Source: Cycas panzhihuaensis
Lineage: Eukaryota > Cycadophyta
Length of the DNA: 64,000 bases
Assembly (NCBI GenBank): GCA_023213395.1
Contig: CM041465.1
Location: forward strand, 213,907,741 to 213,971,740
Direction: 5' to 3'
Below, piece by piece: positions 47,498-58,916 of this stretch. The stretch's first letter is position 1; every line of letters starts with the position of its first letter. A program made the translations under genes and the position numbers. The notes under the pieces are model-generated. The model was given only the letters and a program-made list of their open reading frames with translations, ran no database searches and was not told where the DNA came from.

Positions 47498-48810
47498 ATC
47501 ATGGATACTGGAGCAACATAATACATGACTTGTCATTGCCAGTTCTTTCAGTATTTTAACTTTGATGTTTATGGTGTTGTACACATGGCTGATAAATCAT
47601 CTTAGCCAGTCGAAAGACTTAGAACTTTTTGCCTGAAACTCTCAGGCCTTTTAGATTTTACACTTGTTAATGTTTTATATATTCCTATTCTGAAGCAGAA
47701 TCTTTTCTCCCTATCCACCCTTGTCTCTCATGGACTTGATTTGAGTGTAACTGTAAACAATCAAACTCTCTATGTCATTCATCCTCCTTCAAATGCTGTG
47801 GTTATGACTAGAATTCCTGATGGTAAATATTTTTACCTAACTAGCTCACCATCCTCTTAAGCTGACTATGTTGATGATGACTCTACTTTTACCATAACCC
47901 TAACTCCTCAAAGGTTTTCCCAAGTGGCTCTATGGCATGCTCGTATAGGCCATATCAAAATTGATCATTTAAGGGAACTACAAGCCACTCTTCTTAGTTT
48001 ACCTAGGCTATCCTCTAAGCCCTTTGAATACAAAGCATGTATTATTGCTAAATCTTAAAGAAAACCCTTTCCTCATAGTTAGTGGAAATCTAGCCAACCT
48101 TTACAGCTTGTACACTTAGATATATGTAGTCCTATGCCCATCCCTTCTCTCAAATAGAAGTGGTACTATATTACTTTTATTGATGATTTTACCAAGAAAG
48201 TATGGGTTTCTTTTCTTGCAAAAAAAGATAAAGCTTTTTCTATGTTTCAAGCTTTCAAGACACGTGTGAAAAATGAATTTGGATTCAAGATCAAAATACT
48301 CAAGATTGATAATGGTGGCGAGTACACATCCAATGAGTTTGAATTGTACCTACATCAACATGGAATCAAATATTAGACTACTGTTGTAGATACACCCTAG
48401 TAAAATAGAGTTATCGAGTGTATGAATAAGACCATCATGAACATGGATTGTGCTATGCTGGTATATAAGAACATCCTTGTCTATCTTTGGGCTAAGGCTA
48501 TCTAGACTATTGTGTATTGCATTAACACTGTTAGTCCCTCCAAGCTCGGCTCCTCTCCACATGAAATAAGCTCTAAGATAGAGCCATCAAAGACATCTTT
48601 GTTAGATACCCTATGGACAAAAAGGGGTACAAGGTTTTCATACCTTCACAATGCAAAATCATCATCACTAGAGATGTTATCTTTACAGAGACTAAAGTTC
48701 AATTACTCAAACTTGATTCTAAGATGCCTTCATACCAATTTAATGATACTACTAAATTTGATATCCAGATTCCAAAATTTAGAGGGGGAGATATTCAATA
48801 GTTGCTCAAA
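47498..48810 (+). pseudogene. Third copia protease and integrase remnant
   Basis: Protease IMDTGAT at 47,498-47,518 (catalytic Asp kept), then YIPILKQNLFSLSTL. Integrase zinc domain: LWHARIGHIKIDHL and YKACIIAK (first Cys now Tyr). Core: YITFIDDFTKKVWVSFL (first Asp), KIDNGGEYTSNEFELY (second Asp, about 48,307) and QNRVIECMNKT (Glu kept, Gly now Arg). Near 48,560-48,610 the frame changes and the W-G-KP---HLRVFGC-AY segment is missing, an internal deletion. The next frame resumes with FVRYPMDKKGYKVFIPSQCKIIITRDVIF. At least eight in-frame stops, mostly TAG. Confidence 0.87.
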
Positions 48811-50735
48811 ATCTTAGAATATGATAATAGAGCCTTAGAGGATACAAGTTATGACTCCCAGCCAATGTGTATACATGCAACACCATCATTTATGAACAAC
48901 CAAGTTAACAAAGGCAAAGCCATAGCAGAAGGATCATCTTCTCCAACATCAGTGGTTGGCCCATCTTCTCTAGCATCATCAGCTTCCTTCGTGCCAAACA
49001 TTTCACATGATCCTTTTTAGGATCAAAATGAAGACCAAGAGGCTATGAAAATAAAAACCTCATTCCTAACTCAAGGTTTTCATGAAGCCTACAAGCTACA
49101 CAAGGACATGTAACCCAATGAGGTAGGTAAAACTGGCACTAAAGGTTCCCATAGAATAAGGATTAATGAATCACTTTCCATTAAGCTTGAACTAGTAGAA
49201 CTGCACCTTACTCTTAATGAAGAGCCTCTAACGTACCAAGAAATTGTAAAGCATACAACTTAGAGAAATGCCATGAATGAAGAGTACCAATCTCTTATCA
49301 AGAATGGTACATAGGAGCTTGTTGATCTACCATTTGGAAGAAAGGTAGTTCAAAATAAATGGATATTCAAAAATAAGTACATATCATATGGCACCCTAGA
49401 AAAGCACAAGGTGAGTTTGGTAGAAAAAGGATTCACATAAAGGGAAGGCATTGAATATATTGAAATATTTGCTCCTACAACCAAGTGGCCTACAATCATA
49501 ACTCTTATAGCCTTGGCTACTCAACAGGGTTGGAAAATCCACCAACTTGATGTTAAGACTACATTTCTCAATGGGGACCTTAAAGAAGAAATTTACATGG
49601 CTCAACCAGAAGGATACAAGATTGTTAGTCAGGAGTATAAGGTTTACAGTCTCAAAAAGTCCTTGTATGACCTAAAGCAAGCCCCTCATGCTTGGTTTAC
49701 TAAGTTGTTTGAAAGAATGAGGCAACTTGAATATGAGGTTTATGACTTTCAAGATATTAATGTAACATTATTTATCAAGCACCAGGATGATAAAGTCACT
49801 TATCTCTTAATCTTTGTAGATGACATGCTAATAATGGGGAATAGTGAACAGGTAATTATCCAGCTGAAGAAGAACCTTGCTAAAACTTTTGAATTGTCTG
49901 ACCTTGGGTTGATGAAATATTACTTGGGAATTGAAGTAACTCAAAAGAATGGTAAAATATTTCTCTCCCAAGAAAAATATATCAATGATCTTCTAACAAA
50001 GTTTCAGTTGGAAGATGCTCAACCAATGGATATACCTATGGAGCCTAATATTAAACTCTCAGCTGATGGTGATATTAGGGAGGCAGACACAACACTCTAC
50101 AGGCAACTTGTAGGTAGTCTCATCTATATTACTAACACAAGGCCAGATATTACACACTCTGTTGGTATTCTTGTAAGATTCATGATAAATCCTAAGTAGA
50201 ATCATTGGCAAGCTGCAATACGAGTGTTGAGATACCTAAATATGACCAGCAAATATGGTTTATTGTATGAAACCAATATAGGATTTAAACTTTATGCATA
50301 CATAGACTCAGACTTTGCCAGAGATAAATACATAGGAAGATCTATGTCTGGGTATGTAACATTTCTTGGAACAACACCAATATCATGGAGATCTAGATGG
50401 TAGAAGATAGTTGCAGACTCAACCACTGAAGTTAAGTATATTACTACTTCTGAGACAAGCAAGGAGGTGATATGGCTTAGAAAATTATTGAATACATTAA
50501 ATGCCACCTAAACAAGTTCTACTAGCTTACAAGTAGATAATCAATCTATAATCTAGATGGCTAAAAATCCTATATTTCATGATCATACCAAACATATAAG
50601 TGCAAAAGTCTATAAGATTAGAGAACTAGTTCATGATAGCACGATTCAACTGGAGTACTGCCCCACAATAGATCAAGTGGTTGATATCTTCACTAAACCA
50701 CTGAAGAGGGTGATGTTTGAATAGTTTTGAAAGTA
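48811..50735 (+). pseudogene. Third copia reverse transcriptase and RNase H remnant
   Basis: An acidic/serine linker (48,830-49,080) is followed by MNEEYQSLIKNGT-ELVDLPFGRKVV and EKHKVSLVEKGF (KARLVAKGF box degraded). Then comes an open 228-codon stretch at 49,513-50,199 containing QLDVKTTFLNGDLKEEIYM, SLYDLKQAPHAW, the catalytic FVDDM (49,813-49,827), LGLMKYYLGIEV and LVGSLIYITNTRPDI. RNase H shows AYIDSDFARDKYIGRSMSGY, ADSTTEVKY, VDNQSI and DQVVDIFTKPL near 50,690. This is the longest surviving open frame of any element here, but it lacks its start and end. Confidence 0.9.
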
Positions 50736-50940
50736 ACTTAGCTTTAGGGCCTCCATCTCTGACTGATTGAAGGAGATAACAATAGAACCATCATACTCTA
50801 TCTCATTCACGAAAACCCCTTGTGGGTACGAAAGGACAAGAGTAAGTCTCTACTCTATCCCATTTGTGAAAACCCCTTATGGGCGTGAAAAGGTAAGGGT
50901 TGTATCATTTTGAAAAATCAAAACCAGTGAAAACTTAAAA

Positions 50941-51110
50941 GGGCATGGGGGATGACTAAATGGTATATGGAGACTTAGTAGATTTCAGCTACAAAATTTA
51001 TTATACTAATTGGCTATCTGGCTTCATTTAAAGAGTCGCTTGAGCTATGTTAGTAGATTAGAAAATTTATGTTTAGTGCATGGAGATGAAGGATAGATCA
51101 ACACTTTTCA
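50941..51110 (+). repeat. Polypurine tract and 3' LTR, third copia
   Basis: GGGCATGGGGGA, then TGACTAAATGG at 50,953. The LTR ends CACTTTTCA at 51,110, 158 bp. The last 41 bp match the 5' copy at 35 positions. Confidence 0.6.
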
Positions 51111-51172
51111 GTATGTATGTATGTATATGTGTGTATGTGTATAGATATATCGATAGATAGACAGATAGATAC
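51111..51172. repeat. Compound GTAT/GATA microsatellite
   Basis: GTATGTATGTATGTATATGTG changing to ATAGATAGACAGATAGATA. Confidence 0.92.
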
Positions 51173-51284
51173 TAGGATGCAAATGGCTAGTCTAAGTAAT
51201 CCCATACTATAATGATTACAAGATATTACATTAGTATATGTAGTGAAAGTGAAGGAATATCAAACTAATGCATGAAAATATAGG

Positions 51285-51497
51285 TGTTGAAATGTAATGT
51301 TTTATCTAGGTAAAGAGGGGTCATGTTGAGATCACCCTCAAATATAACTCTAATATGAGATTGTGACATTTGACTATCCTATATTGATTAATTACATGTC
51401 AATATGTAACAATCATCTTTATGATGTATATTTAAGGAGCATGAATCTCAATGAAACACAGGGCCATTCCTACCTCATCACAATTGAGTTTTTATCA
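51285..51497 (+). repeat. 5' LTR, fourth copia
   Basis: 213 bp, TGTTGAAATG to GTTTTTATCA. GTATATTTAAGG near 51,427 is a plausible TATA box, present unchanged in the 3' LTR. Confidence 0.96.
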
Positions 51498-51509
51498 TGA
51501 AATCAGAGC
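51498..51509 (+). promoter_or_regulatory. Primer binding site, fourth copia
   Basis: TGAAATCAGAGC, two mismatches (GT to AA) from the canonical TGGTATCAGAGC, adjoining the LTR. Confidence 0.85.
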
Positions 51510-52175
51510 AGGTTATTCTGCTTATTTGAGAGAGGGTCCTTGGTGACTATCAAAGACAATTATAAAATAAAGAAGCCAATAAACATAGGAGGTAATAGGG
51601 AGCAAAAACAAGTGTTAAGAAGAGCAGATTCATAAAAGACTGGAGATACTGTATGGATAGGATACAGAACCTGTATGAACAAAATTTTAAGTGTCTCAGA
51701 TTGAGATAAAATTTCACCAACAAGGAGATATCAATGACCCCATCACTTCTCTCTTAAGGTTCAAGTTTATTTGATGAAGTTTTAAAGGGGTTTTTGCTAG
51801 TTTTTCAGCTGTGCAATTTTGGAGGTATTCCTGTAGATTTCTCTCAAAATTTTTAAAATCTTTGGATTAAATTTGGTGTGAACTCTATGTTAGAGCCTTG
51901 GAAAGATTTCAAGATAGTTTTTAGATGATTTGATAAAGTATTTTTTATTTTTTAAGCAAAAATAGGTTTTGCCCTAGCCACGCCCTTTTGTCTTTCGACC
52001 CAGATTTCTCTTAATCCATAGACTGTTCTAGAAAATAATAATAGATCTAGAATCCTTGGCTCCTCCTCTTTCTTTTGAGGTACATTTTGTACCAATCCAT
52101 ATAGGTTCATTTCTGTACAAAAATCCATACAGGTGTATAGCCCAGACATTGTTAATCAGTTTTCTCTCTGTCTAA
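51510..52175 (+). other. Leader of the fourth copia
   Basis: About 670 bp without domains. The minus-strand open frame at 51,952-52,149 is not supported. Confidence 0.7.
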
Positions 52176-53090
52176 ATGGCTTCTACCCTTATTTCCTTGC
52201 CAGAACTAGAAAAATTAACTGATTCAAACTATCATGTCTAGAAGATTAAGGTGGAAACTATCTTGAGAGTTAAAGATGTATGGAATATTACAATTGGAGC
52301 TGAAAGTCATCCTAATGACTCAGATACAAAGTTGGGAAGAAAGAAATAATATAGGTGTCCTCACTTTGAAAATGTCAAATTTTGACCCAATCTTGATTTA
52401 TGTTGAAAAATTGAATCTATCCTCTGAAATTTAGAAATGTCTTGAGAAATTGTATGGGCAAAAAAATAAGGCAAGAATAATTGCTCTTAAAGAGGAAATG
52501 TATAGACTTCACATGAGAGAAAATGAGAATATAATAGACTTTATGCATAAGGTTATTTCAATTCAAAATAATCTTTTGAGTGCAGGAGGTATGATTTCTA
52601 AACAAGAATTAGTAGAACTTGTGGCAACCAAGCTACTGAAATCTTTTGACATAACCATCAATACTACCACAAATAGTGATAAAATTAATAAGATAACACT
52701 TGATGAATTAACAGAATTATTGTTAAGACAGGAACAAAGAAACAAGAGGTATAAGAACTCTTTAGAATTGGAGGATGCCTTTACATCTAGATTGAACTTG
52801 GGCTCACATGGAAGGAATCAATTTTGTGGATGAGGCTTGATAGTAGATTCTAGAGGATGTGGACATTGGCAAGATTCAAAGGGATGTGGACGAAGCATAG
52901 ATACCAGAATCTATTTCAATTATGGAAAAACCAGGCACATCTCTAACAACTATAGAATTTTTGATATATGTTACCACTACAGACAAACTGGACATTATCC
53001 ATATCAGTGTCCATAGTGAAGAAGTGAGATACAAAAGGGAAAATGACCTGTTGGAGGATACAACAAAGAAAAAATAGAAGAAGAGACTAC
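52176..53090 (+). pseudogene. Fourth copia gag remnant
   Basis: Start at the ATG 52,176 (MASTLISLPELEKLTDSNYH), a conserved copia gag opening (L-KL--SNY--W). A TAG replaces the expected Trp a few codons later. The UBN2 body is open at 52,450-52,833: MYGQKNKARIIALKEEMYRL...ENIIDFMHKVISI and ITLDELTELLLRQEQR. Two degraded zinc knuckles follow at about 52,915-53,012, FNYGKTRHISNNY and CYHYRQTGHYPYQC; the second keeps first Cys, GH and last Cys. Confidence 0.88.
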
Positions 53091-53500
53091 ATTCATTGTT
53101 GCATTGGCTACCAGCTTAAAAGACAATGATATATGGTATATTGACTCAAGAGCATCGAGACATATGACTAGCCATGAGGATTGGCTTGAGACCCTAAAAC
53201 CCTATGACTTTGACAAATTAGTTGAATTAGGTGATAAACATTCACTTGATATAAAAGTGGTTGGGGCCATTTTAGTCAATCTACAGGGGGATATAAAGAA
53301 AATTAGAAATGTTTTGCTTGTTCTAGGACTAAAAATGAATCTTCTCTCTATTTTATAGCTGACCAAAATAGGGTTAAGAACAATTTTTGACGAAGAAGGA
53401 TACTGTTATATGAAAAAAGATGGATAAATCATTACAAAAGGAGTAAGATGTAATGATCTTTACAAACTTCTATTAGATCTTGTACTTCCTAACCTGGAAG
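53091..53500 (+). pseudogene. Fourth copia protease remnant
   Basis: IWYIDSRASRHMTSHEDWLE at 53,131-53,190. The catalytic Asp (53,143) is kept but the following Gly of DSGAS is now Arg. KIRNVLLVLGLKMNLLSIL (the VPxLxxNLLSV box) follows in the same frame. Confidence 0.87.
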
Positions 53501-54420
53501 AAAAGACTTGTACTGTTATCAAACCTGGTAATAAAACCTAGCATTTGAAGTATGGACATCTCCCAATTGAGACATTAAGATTAATGGAAAAACCAAGAAT
53601 GGTAAATGAATTGCCTTACATCTCCTCTGATAATTTTATTTATAAAAGTTGTTAATTTAGCAAACAACACATGCATCCCTTCAAAGAAAGCACGTGGAAA
53701 GCATAATCAAAGCTGGAAATGATTCATATAGAACACTGCTCTTAGTAAATGGATGCAGATATTTTCTAACATTTATTGATAATTTCACTCGAAAGGTATA
53801 GGTATACTTTCTTCATAATAAGTCAGAAGTTTTTGAAGCATTTAAAGAATTCAAAGTAGAAGTAGAGTTAGAGTCAGGAACAAAAGTTAAATGTATTAGA
53901 TCAAATGGAAGGGGTGAATATATATCAAAGGAATTCCTAAATTATTGTAAGGTTCAAGGAATTCACAGACAGATTACAACTTCTTACACGCCACAGTCGA
54001 ATGGAGTAGCTAAAAGAAAAAATAGAACCTTAATGGAGATGGCTAGGAGTATGGTTTATGGAAAGAATGTATCAAAATGTTATTAGGCGGGCGATGGCTT
54101 GATTGTTATCTAATAAACCGAAGTCCAATAAAAGCTTTAAAGGATATCACTCCATAAGAAGCCTGGACAAGTAAGAAACCTGATGCAAGTCTACTTAAAA
54201 TTTTTGGTAGTCAAGCATTTGTTCATATACCTGACAAAAAAAGGTCAAAATTAGATGCAAAAAGCATATAATATATTATGATAGGTTATAGCAAAAACTC
54301 AAAAGCCTACACATGCATAGACCCTAAAACCAATAAGATCTATGTAAGCAAAGATGTAATTTTCAATGAAGAAGATGATTTCAATGAACCTACACAAGTC
54401 AAAGTAATTGAAGAAAGTGG
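53501..54420 (+). pseudogene. Fourth copia integrase remnant
   Basis: Zinc region HLKYGHLPIETLRLM and IYKSC-FSKQH. The core shows FIDNFTRKV-VYFLHNKSEVFEAF, then CIRSNGRGEYISKEF, where the second catalytic Asp of the R[ST]D-GGE box appears to be Asn, then TSYTPQSNGVAKRKNRTLMEMARSM. After a frameshift near 54,080 it resumes with LLKIFGSQAFVHIPDKKRSKLDAK and SKDVIFNEEDDF (about 54,200-54,380). Confidence 0.87.
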
Positions 54421-56233
54421 AAAAGAGATTGATTAAGAAGCTACAAAGGAGACTGAGCAAGAAGCTGCATCAAAAATCACATCAAAAGAAGGGATTTCCT
54501 TTCCATCATCATCAGATCCAACAATAGACGAAGCAGAATCTATCTTAGAATAACCAACAAAGGAGTCTGATAGTAAGGAAGACTCACAAAAATAAAAGAA
54601 GTTACCTAAATGGTACATTAATATAATTGAGGAAGGAAAAGGCAATATAGCGAAACATAAAAGAAGAAGTCAAAGAACAAAAGCTCTACTAAGCAGAATC
54701 AAACCTCAAACTTTTCAAGAAGCCAAAGATCAATAGGTGTGGAAGGTTGCAATGGATAGTGAAATGTACTCAATTAAAAGGAATCGGACATGGGAATTGG
54801 TAGAATTTCCTACCAACAAATCTCCTATCAGTTGTAAATGGGTCTTCAAATCCAAATAAAGAATGGATGGTAAAATAGAAAAGTATAAAGCAAGATTAGT
54901 CGTAAAAGAATACACGCAAACAACCAGGGTAGACTTTGATGAAACATTCTCTCCTATGGCCAAAATGAACACTGTAAGAATAGTAATTGCACTAGCTGTG
55001 ACACAAACTTGGAAGGTCTTCCAATTAGATGTAAAGAGCTCTTTCTTGAATAGTGAACTAGAGGAAGAAGTATACATGAAACAACTTAAAGGATATATTA
55101 AAGAAGGGCAAGAAAATCTATTTTGTAGATTAAAAAAAGTATTATATGGACTGAAGCAGGCTCCTCAAGCCTGGTATGCTAAGTTAGATCACTTTCTAGA
55201 AGAGAACAACTTTAAGTGATGTAACTTAGACCCCAGTCTATACATAAGGAAAAGGGATGGCAAAGTTACAATAATTGTGGTTTATTTTGATGATATGCTT
55301 CTCACTGGTAATGATGAAGAAGGCATTAAAGACATAAAAGAATAGCTCTAATAAAAGTTTGAAATGATAGACTTGGGTCCCTTGAAGTATTACCTAGGAC
55401 TATAGATAGATCAACAACATAGTTATATAACTCTGTCCTAGAGCAATTATATTAAAAATTTACTTGTTAGGTTTCAGATGGAAAATTACAACCCTTGTGT
55501 AACACCCATAGAAACAAATTGTGAACTAATGGCAGATGATATGGAGGAGGTTGTAGACATCACTCTATACAGACAAATGATTGGAAGCCTAATTTATCTA
55601 ATAGCTACCAGGCCTGACATATCTCACTCAGTGGGACTAGTATCCAGATATATGTAGAATCCAAAATTAAGACACTAGAAGGCTATAAAGAGAATACTGA
55701 GATATCTAAAGGGAATAACAAACTTAAAACTAGTATATCTAGAAAGAGGACCAACTAAATTGTCAAGATATTGCGACTCTGACTAGGCTGGAGACAAGGA
55801 ATAAAGGAAGTCCACTAGTGGATACTATTTCTTCCTGGGCTCTTCAACAATTTCATGATACAGTAAATAATAAGTTATGGTTGCATTGTCTTCCACAGAA
55901 ACATAATATAAGGCTGCCACAATAGTAACTTGCAAAGCTATTTGGTTGAGGCAACTTCTGATAGACTTGGAACAACAACAAAATAAACCAACTTCCCTAA
56001 AATGTGACAATCAGAGTGCCATCAAGCTGACCAAAAATCTAGTTCTTCATGCAAGGACAAAGCACATAGAAGTTCATTATTATTTCATAAGAGAAAAAGT
56101 ACATAACAAGGAAATTGACCTGGAATATTGTCTGTCATTAGAATAAATTGCAGATCTTCTAATAAAACCTCTTGGGAAAGAAAGAATTCAATATCTAAGA
56201 AACAAAATAAATCCATTAGAGATAAAACATTAA
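54421..56233 (+). pseudogene. Fourth copia reverse transcriptase and RNase H remnant
   Basis: Acidic linker, then VWKVAMDSEMYSIKRNRTWELVEFP and the open stretch 54,863-55,219 (KYKARLVVKEYTQ, QLDVKSSFLNSELEEEVYM, LYGLKQAPQAWYAKLD). The catalytic box is YFDDML at 55,283-55,300 (Val of YVDD now Phe). DLGPLKYYLGL, MIGSLIYLIATRPDI, KSTSGY, CDNQSAIKLTKN, ARTKHIEVHYYFIREKV and IADLLIKPLGKERI follow in one frame; natural stop TAA at 56,231-56,233. Interruptions are mostly TAG/TAA where Gln or Trp is expected; one TGA replaces a CGA Arg codon near 55,217. Confidence 0.9.
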
Positions 56234-56240
56234 GAGAGGG
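56234..56240 (+). other. Polypurine tract, fourth copia
   Basis: GAGAGGG-type tract immediately before the 3' LTR. Confidence 0.8.
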
Positions 56241-56453
56241 TGTTGAAATGTAATGTTTTATCTAGGTAAAGAGGGGTCATGTTGAGATCACCCTCAAATG
56301 TAACTCTAATATGAGATTATGACACTTGGATGTCCTATATTGATCAGTTACATCTCAATATGTAATGGTCATCTTTATGATGTATATTTAAGGAGCATGA
56401 ATCTCAATGAAACACAGGGCCATTCTTACCTTATCTCAATTGAGTTTTCATCA
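56241..56453 (+). repeat. 3' LTR, fourth copia
   Basis: 213 bp, same length and ends as the 5' LTR. Confidence 0.96.
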
Positions 56454-56458
56454 ATAGA

Positions 56459-57819
56459 CACATGTGACTTACCATACTTTAAGCTATTTAGTAGTTAGAT
56501 TTTTGAACTTATGGTTTATACTCTTTATGAAGGTAGCCATAATTTATACTTATTAGAGAGTAGGTTATATGAATTTTAAGGAATTACTTATTTTCTTTTA
56601 CTAATGTGAAGAAGATCTTCTTTAGAAAGAATCACTTACTTATCACTAGGTAAAAGGATGGAAGGGATAATAAAGTTAACTACCTATTTCCCTTTATCTA
56701 TGAGAGGGAAGTCTTCTTTATAAGGGACCATTTACTCATTGTTAGGCAAAGGTTCAACTTTTTTAAAAGATATATAAGGAAACTTAGACTTAGGAGGTGA
56801 AGTGGAAAAATTAAGGTTACTATTTTAGGTTTGTCTCCTCCTATTATTATTGTAATAATTTTATTTTTATTGTGGTTGTTTGTTACCTTTGAGCTCCATC
56901 TTACAAAGAGTCCAAGATTGATCATAAGAGTGACTCTTCATGCCATGAAGAGTACACCATGAACTAATGTATATATATGGATGTAGAATGTATTTTTTGA
57001 TAAAATTAATAATTTTAACTATGTTCTCTCTATATAACTAAAACATGGAGAGTTAAATACCCTATTTAAGAGTCTCTAAATATTGATTAAGGCTAATTTG
57101 TTATTGTTCTGAAGTGACTTGATAAGCATGAGTGGATTGTGATACATAACTAGGTTGAATAACCTGTATGAGAGGGTTTAAACCTTGATTGAGTATGGAT
57201 GTAGATGTGGAACCAATGTGATATCACAATCAAGGGATTTGATATGTTTGCAAATTGGGTACCCCCATGGAATTTGATGCCATGGGACTATATGAGGCAA
57301 CATCTTAAGATAAGGAAATTTAAGAAGATGGAGAAATCTTCCTTGTATTAAGGCTTGTCTTGCTAAATCTTTAAGAATATTTAATATTAAAGATAACGTT
57401 TGAGAAAATATATTAACATTAGTGGATATTAATATTAAGATCTATAAAAGTTTAATAAGTTAAACTATCAAATTTTAAATTTATAAGTTTCAAGATTTAA
57501 TATCCATCATTTTAGCTTATAACTATAATAAGACTAGCTATGAGACCAATGGTTATAAGGAAGAACTAAGTAAAGTAGTTCTTAAGATTATGAGGAAGAG
57601 ATAGAAAGTGATTTCAAAATAAATGTCTAAGGATTTTTTGGATCTATCTCATGAATAGATTATGAGAATAGCTCAACTTCAATGTTTTGGGAAGGTGAAG
57701 GAGTAAGAGAATATGATCTAGTGTCATCTTTTAACAAAGGTGAAGTAAAAGGAGAAAATGTATATATATCCTCAAGAATGTTTTCTATAATGTGTTGGTT
57801 AGCAATAGGATCAAGGATA
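56459..57819. other. AT-rich DNA, nothing recognised
   Basis: No domain on either strand and no repeat partner seen. It leads into the large microsatellite. Confidence 0.45.
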
Positions 57820-58678
<859 letters not shown>

Positions 58679-58916
58679 AGGTTTCAAAAGACGTTTTAGG
58701 TGAATATTGCACCACAAAAGAAAAACTTGATTGTGAGAAGTAAATATTGATAGAGGGATCATTTGAAGTCATAATGTAAAATCAAAGTGAATAAAAGATT
58801 ACCTATTCCAAAGAAAGATTGAGAAGACAAAGTTTAAGTATGGTTGTCACAATAATTATAACATGAGGACTTCTAAACATAAGCTATGATGAAATGGATG
58901 CTATATTGAGTAAGAG

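Larger units (their letters stand above)
44085..51110 (+). mobile_element. Degenerate Ty1/copia retrotransposon (third copia)
   Basis: PBS at 44,246-44,257, a ~2-kb leader, gag, protease, integrase, RT and RNase H in copia order, then a purine tract (50,941-50,952) and a short 3' LTR. The last 41 bp of both putative LTRs agree at 35 positions (5' ending at 44,243, 3' ending at 51,110), but upstream parts of the LTRs align poorly, so LTR length and the left boundary are uncertain. Both ends touch microsatellites, which hides any target duplication. Confidence 0.75.
51280..56458 (+). mobile_element. Fourth Ty1/copia retrotransposon with short LTRs
   Basis: Two direct LTRs of 213 bp (51,285-51,497 and 56,241-56,453), differing at about 16 positions by eye, flank gag-PR-IN-RT-RH in copia order. 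The target duplication is ATAGG/ATAGA (51,280-51,284 and 56,454-56,458), four of five bases matching. Total 5.17 kb. Lowest LTR divergence in the window, so probably the youngest insertion, yet all domains carry stops. Confidence 0.95.

Noticed and set aside
15776-56233. TAG stops read as recoded or suppressed codons
   Set aside because: Frameshifts, deletions, lost catalytic residues and TAA stops occur in the same genes, so decay is the simpler reading.
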